A stretch of DNA of 64,000 nt from Nocardia fusca NBRC 14340 (GTDB lineage Bacteria > Actinomycetota > Actinomycetes > Mycobacteriales > Mycobacteriaceae). The stretch is from assembly GCF_001618425.1 (NCBI RefSeq), contig NZ_BDCU01000011.1, forward strand, positions 16,212 to 80,211, written 5' to 3'. This document shows, one piece after another, positions 43,988-53,783 of this stretch (positions are counted from its first letter, which is position 1; each line of letters begins with the position of its first letter). A program made the translations under genes and the position numbers. The notes below the pieces were generated by a model. The model searched no databases and had not been told where the DNA came from. It worked only from the letters and a program-made list of their open reading frames with translations.

Positions 43988-44305
43988 ATGAGCTACCCGC
44001 CGCCCGCGTACGGCTACTCGGCCTACGGTCCGCCACCGCCCGATCACCCGCAGGCGACCACCGTACTGATCCTCGGCATCGTCGGAATGATGTTCTGCCA
44101 GGTCTGCGCCCCGTTCGCGTGGGTGATCGGACGCCGGACGCTCAACGAGATCGACGCCTCCGGCGGCACCGTGGGCGGCCGCAGCAATGTGATGGTGGGT
44201 TACATCCTGGGCATCATCGGCTCGGTGCTGCTGATCCTGGGAGTGCTCGCGGTCATCGCCTACATCGTCTTCATAGTCGTTTTGATCGGGTCGAGCTCGG
44301 GCTAG
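43988..44305 (+). CDS. DUF4190-type small membrane protein
   Basis: 105 residues from ATG 43988, 6 nt after a TACCAT -10-like box. A Pro/Tyr-rich N-terminus (MSYPPPAYGYSAYGPPPPDH) is followed by two membrane segments (about 24-48 and 66-100) flanking a short polar loop with RRTLNEIDASGG, the DUF4190 pattern. Unknown function, common in actinobacteria. Confidence 0.8.
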   Translation: MSYPPPAYGYSAYGPPPPDHPQATTVLILGIVGMMFCQVCAPFAWVIGRRTLNEIDASGGTVGGRSNVMVGYILGIIGSVLLILGVLAVIAYIVFIVVLIGSSSG

Positions 44306-44340
44306 CGCCCGAATAACCGGGCAGCCGACCGCATCCGCGG

Positions 44341-45126
44341 TCACCAGGCGGCGGTGAGGTCCGCGTGCTGGCGGATCCAGGTGTGCATGGCGATCCCTGC
44401 CGCGACTCCCGCGTTGATACTGCGGGTGGAGCCGAACTGGGCGATGGACACGGTGAGTACCGCTGCGTCCCGGGCGCTTTCGGTGACGCCCGGACCCTCC
44501 TGGCCGAACAGCAGCAGACAGCGCCGCGGCAGCCGGACGGTTTCCAGCGGTACCGAACCCGGGACATTGTCCACCGCGACCACACTCAGGTCCTCGGACC
44601 GGGCGAATTCGAGCAGGGCCTCGATATCCGGGTGGTGGGTGATGTGCTGGTAGCGGTCGGTGACCATGGCGCCGCGCCGGTTCCAGCGGCGGCGGCCGAC
44701 TATGTGTACCGCGCCGGCGGCGAAGGCGTTGGCGGTACGCACGACCGTGCCGATATTCGCGTCGTGGCCGAAGTTCTCGATGGCGATGTGGAATGGGTGG
44801 CGGCGGCGGTCGATATCGGCCACGATCGCTTCCCGGGTCCAGTAGCGGTACGCGTCGACGACATTGCGGCGGTCGCCTTCGGCGAGCAGGACCGGGTCGA
44901 GCCGGTCGTCCTCCGGTGGTGGCCCGTTGTGTTCGGCCGTCCACGGTCCGACCCCGTTCGGGTTCTCACCCCATTCGGTCGGACCGGGCCCGGGTTCGGG
45001 GTCCGGGTCGGGATCGTCGGATTCCTGTCGCGCTGCCGGCTCCGGGGCCGGTGTACACGCTGTCGCGATCCCGGATGTCCGGAGCCGGGCGGGGCCCGGA
45101 TCGGCCCCTAGCGCTGGGTTGGTCAC
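44341..45126 (-). CDS. SpoU-class (SPOUT) RNA 2'-O-methyltransferase
   Basis: 261 residues from GTG 45126. The first about 80 residues are an acidic Pro/Asp/Glu-rich extension absent from the roughly 180-aa mycobacterial counterpart (Rv0380c, as I recall). The catalytic domain holds SPOUT motif 1 (IENFGHDANIGTVVRTANAF), motif 2 (CLLLFGQEGPGVTESA) and motif 3 (FGSTRSINAGVAAGIAMHTW), which form the SAM-binding knot. Target tRNA or rRNA position cannot be read. Convergent with the DUF4190 gene; a small hairpin (44307-44322) lies between them. Confidence 0.9.
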   Translation of the reverse strand: MTNPALGADPGPARLRTSGIATACTPAPEPAARQESDDPDPDPEPGPGPTEWGENPNGVGPWTAEHNGPPPEDDRLDPVLLAEGDRRNVVDAYRYWTREAIVADIDRRRHPFHIAIENFGHDANIGTVVRTANAFAAGAVHIVGRRRWNRRGAMVTDRYQHITHHPDIEALLEFARSEDLSVVAVDNVPGSVPLETVRLPRRCLLLFGQEGPGVTESARDAAVLTVSIAQFGSTRSINAGVAAGIAMHTWIRQHADLTAAW

Positions 45127-45427
45127 GGCATGATCGTAGTGCTGGCGGAGCAGCGTCGTCCGGCTCGGTCCGGCCCGAGCGAAACTCCTTGTGCGCCCGT
45201 GTGTTCTGCGGTCGACTCGTCCGCTCGCCGCGCCGGAGCTCGCGGCGGCCGGCGCGACACGCCCGGGCGTAAACCCCGGTATACGACATCCGGCCGGCCG
45301 TTCCGTGTGTTGTTCGGCAGTAATTCCACGAGGTCCGGACCGAATCCGGGCGGAGTCGAACGGTTGCGCGTCGAGTCGGTAACAATTGAGCGGCGGAAAA
45401 GCCGATTCGCCTGGCAATATGGGTTTC
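45127..45427. other. 301-bp divergent intergenic region
   Basis: No supported gene. It separates the SPOUT methylase from the GH76 gene and presumably holds both promoters; I could not assign boxes with confidence. Confidence 0.4.
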
Positions 45428-46618
45428 ATGACCCCGCCCAGCGACGATCTCGACGTTCCCCGGCGCTCGGCCGGGCAACAGCGCAGGCCGCTGGGCGACC
45501 CCGCGACACGCTGGTCCGAGCGGGCCGACCGGGCCGAGGCCGCGATCCTGTCCCGCCATCTGCGGCCGGTGTGGCTGCTGCCGGGCACCGCGCTCGGCGT
45601 GGTGGGCTGGCCGTCGATCCGGCGCGAGCGATTCTTCCTCACCTGGCACTACTGGTGGCAGGCCCACCTCATCGATTGCGCGGTCGACGCCGCCAACCGG
45701 GCGCCGACCATCGAACGCCGCAAACGGGTGGCCACCCTGGTCCGGTCGCACCGGCTCCGCAATATCTCCGGATGGACCAACCGCTACTACGACGATATGG
45801 CGTGGCTGGCCATCGCCCTGGAACGCGCCGCCCGGATCCACGACAACCAGGAGGCCGTCGGCGCACTCGGCCCGCTGGAACAGAAGTTGTATACGGCGTG
45901 GAACCCCGCGGTGGGTGGCGGCATCCCCTGGCGGGTGGGGGCGGATTTCTACAATGCCCCGGCCAACGGTCCCGCCGGTATCGCGCTGGCCCGGCTCGGC
46001 CGCTACGAGCGGGCAGCGGAAATAGCGGATTGGATCGACGAGACGCTGCGCGATCCGGAGACCGGTCTCGTCTTCGACGGTATCCACCTCCCCGCCCGTG
46101 AGCTGGAACGCCCGGTCTACACCTACTGCCAGGGTGTCGTACTGGGCCTGGAAACCGAGCTCGCGGTACACACCGGTGCTTTTGCGCATCTCGACCGGGT
46201 GCACCGCCTCCTGGACGCCGTGGAGGACCATCTCACCGTCGACTGTGTGGTGCGCGGCGGTACCGGCGGCGATGGCGGTCTGTTCAACGGCATTCTCGTC
46301 CGCTATCTGGCCCAGGTCGCGCTGATGCTGCCCGGCAACGAACACGAACAACTCGCCGACCGGCGCACGGCGGCGCGCATCGTGAAGGAATCGGCGGCCG
46401 CGGCCTGGGAGAACCGCCTCGATGTGGAGGGCGAGCCCCTCTTCGGCCACGACTGGGCGGTATCCGCTCAGCTGCCCAGTGGTAGCCGCGGCGCCGGCGG
46501 GCTCACCTCCAACGGGGCGGTCAGCTCGTCCCGGGTTCCCGAACGGGACCTATCGGTACAGCTGTCGGGATGGATGCTCATGGAAGCCGCCCATATGGTC
46601 ACCGCGGCCGGTCTGTAG
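45428..46618 (+). CDS. glycoside hydrolase family 76 protein (alpha-1,6-mannanase type)
   Basis: 396 residues from ATG 45428 (ATG 45419 possible). No signal peptide is visible. GH76 fold with the catalytic Asp pair at about residues 122-123 in WTNRYYDDMAWLAIALERA, and NGPAGIALARLGRYERA and YTYCQGVVLGLE as further family blocks. M. tuberculosis Rv0365c is the probable equivalent. The family cleaves alpha-1,6-mannosyl backbones, relevant to lipomannan/lipoarabinomannan, but cytoplasmic location makes natural substrate uncertain. The last 69 bases overlap the end of a convergent dedA gene. Confidence 0.87.
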   Translation: MTPPSDDLDVPRRSAGQQRRPLGDPATRWSERADRAEAAILSRHLRPVWLLPGTALGVVGWPSIRRERFFLTWHYWWQAHLIDCAVDAANRAPTIERRKRVATLVRSHRLRNISGWTNRYYDDMAWLAIALERAARIHDNQEAVGALGPLEQKLYTAWNPAVGGGIPWRVGADFYNAPANGPAGIALARLGRYERAAEIADWIDETLRDPETGLVFDGIHLPARELERPVYTYCQGVVLGLETELAVHTGAFAHLDRVHRLLDAVEDHLTVDCVVRGGTGGDGGLFNGILVRYLAQVALMLPGNEHEQLADRRTAARIVKESAAAAWENRLDVEGEPLFGHDWAVSAQLPSGSRGAGGLTSNGAVSSSRVPERDLSVQLSGWMLMEAAHMVTAAGL

Positions 46619-47371
46619 TTCGCGCCGGTCGTGACCGTGGCCGGGGTGCCCGCCCGCCCGTCCGAGTCCGGGCAGCGGCATGGTGTCGGCGTCGGCGGAC
46701 GCGGGATCGAGGTCGAAGTCCTCGATCGGCTGGGACATCTCCTGCCGGTACTGCCTGATACCGATGACGGTGCCCACGATCAGGCACACCACCAGCGAAC
46801 CGATCACGATGGGCATGAGCCAGGAGATTTGCTGGATGAAACCACCGGCGTAGTACCCCATGAGCAGTAGGACCGGGGCCCAGATGATGGCGCCGATGGT
46901 GCTGGCCACGGTGTAGCGGCGATGGTCCATTCCGGCCGCGCCGGCCACCATCGGGCACAGGGTGCGCACCCAGGGGATCCAGCGGGCGATCAGGACCGCC
47001 ACGAAACCGTGCCGCTGCAACAGTTCGGCGACCCGGGACAGGTTGCGGGTGTTGATGTAGCGCCCGTTCTTGCGGGCGACGAGCCGGTGGCCGGTTCTTC
47101 GCCCGACCATGTAGCCCACCTGGTTGCCGGCGATGGCGGCGACCATCGCGCCGGCCGCGAGCAGCCAGACCTGGGTTTCGCCGGTGGCGTGCGAAGCCAT
47201 CACGATGCCCGCGGTCAGCAGCATCGAATCGCCGGGCAGGAACAGCCCGAGAATGAATGCGCATTCCAGGAAGACGAAGGTCAGGACCACGGTCCAGACG
47301 AGTGCCGGTCCCGCGGAGATCAGGGGTTCGAAGCTGCCCATCGCATGGGGCACGGCCTGGACGCTCACCAC
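46550..47371 (-). CDS. DedA family membrane protein (second of a tandem pair)
   Basis: 273 residues from GTG 47371 (GTG 47368 equally possible), directly after the stop of the other dedA gene. DedA/VTT motifs: FILGLFLPGDSMLLTAGIVM, then GNQVGYMVGRRTGHRL and RWIPWVRTLCPMVAGAAGMD with the conserved Arg. DedA proteins act as lipid (undecaprenyl phosphate or phospholipid) flippases or support them. The C-terminal 65 residues are hydrophilic and His-rich, and 69 bases of them are antisense to the end of the GH76 gene. Confidence 0.88.
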   Translation of the reverse strand: MVSVQAVPHAMGSFEPLISAGPALVWTVVLTFVFLECAFILGLFLPGDSMLLTAGIVMASHATGETQVWLLAAGAMVAAIAGNQVGYMVGRRTGHRLVARKNGRYINTRNLSRVAELLQRHGFVAVLIARWIPWVRTLCPMVAGAAGMDHRRYTVASTIGAIIWAPVLLLMGYYAGGFIQQISWLMPIVIGSLVVCLIVGTVIGIRQYRQEMSQPIEDFDLDPASADADTMPLPGLGRAGGHPGHGHDRRELQTGRGDHMGGFHEHPSRQLYR

Positions 47372-48226
47372 TTACCGAACGGGAGAATCGTTTGCGCCGA
47401 CCGGTCCGGCGTGATGCACCACCGGCAGGGGCATGGTGCTGTCGACCTGGCCGGGCAGATCCATGGCCGGAAGCTCCGCGGTCGAGGTCAGGGTGCCGTT
47501 CGCGACGGTTTTGTCCGCTTTGCGGGCGAGCAGCTTCTTGGCGACCGCGCTGATGCCCGGCAGGATCGAGATGAACACGATGAGCAGGAAAATGGCCTCG
47601 ACGTGGTCGCGGATGAAGGCGACATTGCCGAGGAAGTACCCGAGAACGGTCACCCCGCCACCCCAGGCGACGGCGCCGACGATATCGAAGGCGACATAGC
47701 GCTGGTAGCTCATCTTGGAGACCCCGGCCAGCACCGGCATGAAAGTCCGGACGATCGGGACGAAACGGGCCAAGATGATCGTTTTGGGGCCGTGCTTCTC
47801 GAAGAATTCGTGCGTTTCGGTGACGTAGCTCTTCTTGAAGAAGCGCGTGTCCTCTTTGTTGAACAGCGCGGGACCGATGGCCCGGCCGATCCAATACCCG
47901 CATTGATCACCGGCGAAAGCGATGAAGACGACGGCCGGAACCAGTACCCAGACCGATACCGGAGGATTGGGTTGCGCGGCCAGCAGACCACCGGTGAACA
48001 GCAATGAATCACCGGGCAGGAGGGGGAAAAGCAGACCGGTCTCGATGAAGACGATCACCAGAATGGCCGGTAGCACCGCGTTCTTCAGCCAGGTCTCGGT
48101 CAACAGGTGCATCGGGTCGAGCAGTTCGGTCAGAGCCAGATTGCTCGTCACCGCGTCGGTAGCTGCCAGCGCAATCACTCGGCCCACAGTACCGGTTACA
48201 TCGACGGCCGTAGGGTGCGGCGGCAC
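47372..48226 (-). CDS. DedA family membrane protein (Rv0364-like)
   Basis: 284 residues from GTG 48226, chosen over TTG 48232 because AAGGGG lies 7 nt upstream. FIETGLLFPLLPGDSLLFTG and GDQCGYWIGRAIGP are the VTT-domain re-entrant motifs, and RFVPIVRTFMPVLAGVSKMS the conserved Arg/Pro block. Divergent from fba, as Rv0364 is from Rv0363c in M. tuberculosis. The polar C-terminal tail of about 45 residues may be cytoplasmic. Likely lipid-carrier flippase activity by family. Confidence 0.9.
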   Translation of the reverse strand: MPPHPTAVDVTGTVGRVIALAATDAVTSNLALTELLDPMHLLTETWLKNAVLPAILVIVFIETGLLFPLLPGDSLLFTGGLLAAQPNPPVSVWVLVPAVVFIAFAGDQCGYWIGRAIGPALFNKEDTRFFKKSYVTETHEFFEKHGPKTIILARFVPIVRTFMPVLAGVSKMSYQRYVAFDIVGAVAWGGGVTVLGYFLGNVAFIRDHVEAIFLLIVFISILPGISAVAKKLLARKADKTVANGTLTSTAELPAMDLPGQVDSTMPLPVVHHAGPVGANDSPVR

Positions 48227-48322
48227 AAACAATCCCCTTATACCGGATGAAACCTGCCTGCCTTAGGGTATGTGCAGAAACAGACAAACCCACGTCTGCC
48301 GTACAACACGGAGGTCTTCACA

Positions 48323-49357
48323 GTGCCGATCGCGACTCCGGAGGTCTACGCCGAGATGCTCGGCCAGGCCAAGGCGAACTCCTTTGCCTTCCCGGCCATC
48401 AACTGCACATCGTCGGAGACGATCAACGCGGCGATCAAGGGTTTCGCCGAGGCGGGTAGTGACGGGATCATCCAGTTCTCCACCGGTGGCGCGGAATTCG
48501 GTTCCGGCCAGGGGGTGAAGGATATGGTCACCGGTGCGGTCGCGCTGGCCGAATTCGCCCATGTGGTGGCCGCGAAGTACGACATCACCATCGCGCTGCA
48601 CACCGACCACTGCCCCAAGGACAAGCTGGACGGGTTCGTCCGGCCGCTGCTGGCAATCTCGCAGGAGCGGGTGGACGCCGGGCAGAACCCGCTGTTCCAG
48701 TCGCATATGTGGGACGGTTCGGCCGTGCCGATCGACGAGAACCTCTCCATCGCGCAGGAGCTGCTGTCCGCCGCGGCCGCCGCGAAGATCATCCTCGAGG
48801 TCGAGATCGGTGTCGTCGGCGGTGAAGAGGACGGTGTCGAGGCCGAGATCAACGAGAAGCTCTACACCTCGCCCGCCGACTTCGAGAAGACCCTCGACGC
48901 GCTCGGCGCCGGTGAGAAGGGCAAGTACCTGCTCGCCGCCACCTTCGGCAATGTGCACGGTGTGTACAAGCCGGGCAATGTGGTGCTCAAGCCCGAGGTG
49001 CTGGCCGAGGGGCAGCGGGTGGCCGCGGCCAAGCTGGGCCTGGCCAATGACGCCCAGCCGTTCGATTTCGTGTTCCACGGCGGTTCCGGGTCGCTGAAGT
49101 CCGAGATCGACGATTCGCTGCGCTACGGCGTGGTGAAGATGAATGTCGACACCGACACCCAGTACGCGTTCACCCGGCCGATCGCCGCCCATATGTTCAG
49201 CAACTACGACGGTGTGCTGAAGATCGACGGCGAGGTCGGCAACAAGAAGACCTACGATCCGCGCAGCTACCTGAAGAAGGCCGAACTGTCGATGGCCCAG
49301 CGGGTGGTGCAGGCCTGCAACGACCTGCGATCCGCCGGGCGTTCCATCAGTGCCTGA
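48323..49357 (+). CDS. fba: class II fructose-bisphosphate aldolase
   Basis: 344 residues from GTG 48323, with GGAGG 8 nt upstream. Length equals that of the M. tuberculosis zinc aldolase Rv0363c. ALHTDHCPKDKLDGFVRP carries a zinc His and catalytic Asp, EVEIGVVGGEEDGVEAEI is the conserved loop, GNVHGVYKPGNV and FVFHGGSGS supply zinc ligands and phosphate contacts, and VVKMNVDTDTQYAF the C-terminal motif. It interconverts fructose-1,6-bisphosphate with DHAP and glyceraldehyde-3-phosphate in the cytoplasm. The next gene starts 24 bp later. Confidence 0.97.
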   Translation: MPIATPEVYAEMLGQAKANSFAFPAINCTSSETINAAIKGFAEAGSDGIIQFSTGGAEFGSGQGVKDMVTGAVALAEFAHVVAAKYDITIALHTDHCPKDKLDGFVRPLLAISQERVDAGQNPLFQSHMWDGSAVPIDENLSIAQELLSAAAAAKIILEVEIGVVGGEEDGVEAEINEKLYTSPADFEKTLDALGAGEKGKYLLAATFGNVHGVYKPGNVVLKPEVLAEGQRVAAAKLGLANDAQPFDFVFHGGSGSLKSEIDDSLRYGVVKMNVDTDTQYAFTRPIAAHMFSNYDGVLKIDGEVGNKKTYDPRSYLKKAELSMAQRVVQACNDLRSAGRSISA

Positions 49358-49381
49358 TCTCTTCGCACCGTCCGTAGCCGG

Positions 49382-50497
49382 ATGACACTCGATCTCCGCG
49401 TGCTGGGGCCCGTGCGTCTACTGGTCGGCGGTGAGCCGGTGCCGGTCGGCGGGCCCAAACCCCGGGCATTGCTGGCCGCACTCGCGGTGAACCGGCGCCG
49501 GGCCGTGTCCTCGTCCACCCTGGCCGATATGGTCTGGAACGAGGAGCCGCCGGATGCCTACGCGGCCAGCCTGCAGGTGTTCGTGTCGAATATCCGGAAG
49601 GCGCTGCGCAATTCCGGTGTCGACCCGGCGGGTGTCCTGCGCACGGAGTCCTCGGGTTATCGGCTCGAGATCGCCGACGATGCCTGCGACCTGGGCCGGT
49701 TCGAAGCCGCCCGGGACGCGGGCACCCGGGCGTCGGGGGCCGGCGATCATGCCTCGGCGTCCCGGCTGTTCGGCACCGCCTTACGCGAATGGAACGGCCG
49801 GGCGCTGTCCGATCTCGCCGGTCTCGGTTTCGCCGACAGTTTCGCCACCGCCATGGAGGAGGAGCGGCTGCTGGCGGTATCGGCACGGTTCGACGCGGAG
49901 ATCGCGTGCGGCCGGGCCGCCGCCGTGATCGGCGAGCTGGTCGCGCTCACCAGTGAGCACCCGCTGCGCGAACCGCTGTGGGGTCAGCTCATCACCGCGC
50001 TCTACCTGTCCGAACGCCATGCCGACGCGCTGGAGGCGTGCCGGCGGGTGCGGGCGGTGCTGGCCGAGGAACTCGGTATCGACCCCGGGCCCGCGCTGGT
50101 GGAGCTGGAACGGCGGGTGCTGCGGCAGGAACCGCTGAGCACCGTCGAGATGAAGAGCGTCGAGCGGATGGCCGCGGCGATGACAGATACGGTCACCGAG
50201 GTGCCACGCACCGTGCGCAGCGGTCAGCTGCGGTTACCGGACGGACGGACGGTGCCGGTCGCGCACGGCGGATTCCGGATCGGCCGGATGACCGACAACG
50301 ATCTGATCCTCGACGATCCGAAGGCCAGCCGGTACCACGCGCAGATCAAACTGGGCCGGGCCGGCCTGCTGATCGAGGACCTCGGCTCGGCCAACGGGGT
50401 ATTCGTCAACGAGCAGCCGATCGATTCCGCGCTGCTGGCCGACGGCGATTCGATCCGGATCGGCAATACCGTGCTGGCCTTCCAGGCCGTCCGCTGA
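49382..50497 (+). CDS. EmbR-like SARP transcription factor with C-terminal FHA domain
   Basis: 371 residues from ATG 49382. An OmpR-type winged helix (about 5-95, FVSNIRKALRNSGVDPAGVL) is followed by the bacterial transcriptional activation domain (about 100-245). A forkhead-associated domain (about 275-371) carries GRMTDNDLILDDPKASRYHA and GSANGVFVN, the phosphothreonine-binding residues. This is the EmbR order, in which a Ser/Thr kinase phosphorylates the protein and FHA binding modulates DNA binding. No kinase gene lies alongside. Placement 24 bp after fba suggests co-transcription; targets unknown. Ends 5 bp before the convergent purA stop. Confidence 0.9.
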   Translation: MTLDLRVLGPVRLLVGGEPVPVGGPKPRALLAALAVNRRRAVSSSTLADMVWNEEPPDAYAASLQVFVSNIRKALRNSGVDPAGVLRTESSGYRLEIADDACDLGRFEAARDAGTRASGAGDHASASRLFGTALREWNGRALSDLAGLGFADSFATAMEEERLLAVSARFDAEIACGRAAAVIGELVALTSEHPLREPLWGQLITALYLSERHADALEACRRVRAVLAEELGIDPGPALVELERRVLRQEPLSTVEMKSVERMAAAMTDTVTEVPRTVRSGQLRLPDGRTVPVAHGGFRIGRMTDNDLILDDPKASRYHAQIKLGRAGLLIEDLGSANGVFVNEQPIDSALLADGDSIRIGNTVLAFQAVR

Positions 50498-50501
50498 GTC
50501 C

Positions 50502-51836
<1,335 letters not shown>

Positions 51837-51960
51837 CTACCTGCCGTAATGCGGAGGAAGCCGGGAGCACAGTCTAGCCGAGACCGCGCGGGCGCCGGGG
51901 AACGGTCGCCGGGGCCGGGCCGTTGCGCGGGTCGCCACCGGGCACCCCTTACACTCATGG

Positions 51961-52650
51961 GTGACCGGTCCGAGGGAGGGTGTTGGGCGTTTGAGTACCC
52001 AGGTTCTCCGCTGTGCCGACGCACCGGTACCCATCGCCCTTGCCGCGCAGCCCACCGCGCAGACCGGGGCAATACCGGACACCGGGCTGATCGACGAGCT
52101 CCTGCCGGTGCTGGCGGCCGACAGCCTGCCGCGTCTGATCGTGCTGGGCGGCGATGCGGCGCTGGCCGCTGTGCTCACCCATCTGATGCGCACCGAGCGG
52201 TTGCACGTGGAAGTCGGCTACGTACCCCTGGAGCGGACCTACGCCGCCCAGGCCTATGACCTCGAGACCGGAAACGCCGCCGCGAAACGGGCACTCGAGG
52301 GTTCGGCCACCGAGACCCCGCTGGTGCGCGACGACACCGGCACCGTCCTGGTGGGCCGCGCCAAGATCACCGGGCCGGAGGGCGGCCAGCTGACCGGTGA
52401 GGCCTATGTCGACGACACCCGCCTGTTCTCCGGCACCATCCGGGCCATGTTCGTCACCCCCACACTGGAGCTGCCGGGAGTCCGGGCGAGTTATCCGCGC
52501 CGGTTCCGGCGCCGGCGCTGGACCCCCGGGCGCGCCGCGCAGCTCGGCACGCCGGGTGCGGTGATCAACCGCGACGGTATCCAGAGCGACCGGGTGGTGC
52601 CGCGGTCGACGTTCTACCGGCATCACGAACCATGGCTGCTGGTCCGCTGA
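51961..52650 (+). CDS. conserved hypothetical protein (Rv0358-type)
   Basis: 229 residues from GTG 51961, which follows TACACT (51950-51955) by 5 nt, so a leaderless mRNA is likely; TTG 51991 is an alternative. Soluble; LIDELLPVLAADSLPRLIVL followed by GGDAALAAVLTHLMRTERL resembles the nucleotide-binding start of diacylglycerol-kinase-like folds, but the catalytic GGDGT is replaced by GGDAA. The C-terminus ends in basic RRFRRRRWTPGRAAQLG and RSTFYRHHEPWLLVR. Conserved beside purA in mycobacteria; function unknown. Confidence 0.75.
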   Translation: MTGPREGVGRLSTQVLRCADAPVPIALAAQPTAQTGAIPDTGLIDELLPVLAADSLPRLIVLGGDAALAAVLTHLMRTERLHVEVGYVPLERTYAAQAYDLETGNAAAKRALEGSATETPLVRDDTGTVLVGRAKITGPEGGQLTGEAYVDDTRLFSGTIRAMFVTPTLELPGVRASYPRRFRRRRWTPGRAAQLGTPGAVINRDGIQSDRVVPRSTFYRHHEPWLLVR

Positions 52651-52684
52651 TGCGGTGCCGCCGAGTGCTCGTGGGTACGCGGCC

Positions 52685-53464
52685 GTGACCCCCGGTGTCC
52701 CGGCCCTGCGGCGCGGTGCGATACGCCCCAGTCCGGTGTTCCTTCTGGTCGTGGCGCTCGCGGTGGCCGGCGGCGTGCTCGCCTGGGATGCGGATCTCGA
52801 TTCGGTCCGGGCCAAGGCCGGCGTTTTCGTGCTGGTGGTATTCGGCTGGGTGGTGAGCCTGTGCCTGCACGAGTTCGCACACGCCTATATCGCCTGGCGG
52901 GCCGGGGACCGCGAGGTGGAACTGCGCGGCTACCTGACCTTGAATCCGCTCAAATACAGTCATCCGCTGCTGTCGATCGTGCTGCCGATGGTTTTCATCG
53001 CGCTCGGTGGTATCGGGCTGCCGGGCGGTGCGGTCTATGTGCACACCCATCAGGTGCCACCCCGTACGCAGCGGTTGATCAGTGTGGCGGGCCCGGCCGT
53101 GAACGCGGTGTGCGCGGTGGTGCTGCTGCTGGTCGTGCGACTCTTCGGCAGCGCGCAGGAGCATCCGGCGTTCTGGTTCGGGCTCAGCTTCCTGGCCTTC
53201 CTGCAGGTGACCGCGACTCTGCTGAACCTGCTGCCCATCCCGGGCCTGGACGGCTACGGCGTGATGGAGCCGTCCCTGAGTTACCAGACCCGGCGCGGGC
53301 TCGAACAGTTCAAACCCTTCGGCATGCTCATCCTGTTCGCCCTGCTGTTCACCCCGGCGATCAACCAGGTCTTCTTCGACGCCGTGTACGCGCTCTACGA
53401 CCTGTCCGGGGTATCGGAGCAGTGGTCGCGCTACGGCGGATATCTGACGAGGTTCTGGGCGTAG
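52685..53464 (+). CDS. site-2 protease family (M50) membrane metalloprotease
   Basis: 259 residues from GTG 52685 (GTG 52655 possible), the same length I recall for Rv0359. About five membrane segments. HEFAH at 62-66 in LCLHEFAHAYIAWRAGD supplies two zinc ligands and the catalytic Glu; NLLPIPGLDGYGVM near 181 supplies the third ligand Asp. It would cleave membrane-embedded substrates. The short form without PDZ domain differs from Rip1-type RseP proteases, so it probably has a separate substrate. Two hairpins follow the stop. Confidence 0.88.
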   Translation: MTPGVPALRRGAIRPSPVFLLVVALAVAGGVLAWDADLDSVRAKAGVFVLVVFGWVVSLCLHEFAHAYIAWRAGDREVELRGYLTLNPLKYSHPLLSIVLPMVFIALGGIGLPGGAVYVHTHQVPPRTQRLISVAGPAVNAVCAVVLLLVVRLFGSAQEHPAFWFGLSFLAFLQVTATLLNLLPIPGLDGYGVMEPSLSYQTRRGLEQFKPFGMLILFALLFTPAINQVFFDAVYALYDLSGVSEQWSRYGGYLTRFWA

Positions 53465-53476
53465 CCCGATCCGAGA

Positions 53477-53511
53477 GGGCCCGCCCGGCGCGGCGCCGGC
53501 CGGACGGGCCC
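53477..53511. terminator. terminator hairpin after the site-2 protease gene
   Basis: GGGCCCG / CGGGCCC with an inner CCGGC/GCCGG stem and an outer ATCCG/CGGAT extension, 12 bp after the stop. Confidence 0.65.
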
Positions 53512-53601
53512 GGATTCCCCGCCCGGGCCGGCGTCCGGGTATCCGAAACATTCGGCGCTGGTGCGCCGTCCGTCGGCGACGCGGCGCACGGGAGGGGTCC
53601 C

Positions 53602-53628
53602 ACCGAACCGGCTGTGGGCCGGTTCGGT
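53602..53628. terminator. second hairpin in the convergent gap
   Basis: 11-bp perfect stem ACCGAACCGGC / GCCGGTTCGGT with a 5-nt loop. The 319-bp gap 53465-53783 between convergent genes contains no supported coding sequence. Confidence 0.6.
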
Positions 53629-53783
53629 CACGTTTCACATTAGTGCAGTCCGGCTACCGTGGGCACAGGTGGTCGACTACTCGAATACCCGCTGTGGCCG
53701 GGCGCCGAGGCGTGCGGGTTCCGCGATCGCGGGCCCGGCCGGTGCCGGCAACCCGGTAGCGAACAATGTCGCGAATCCGGAGC

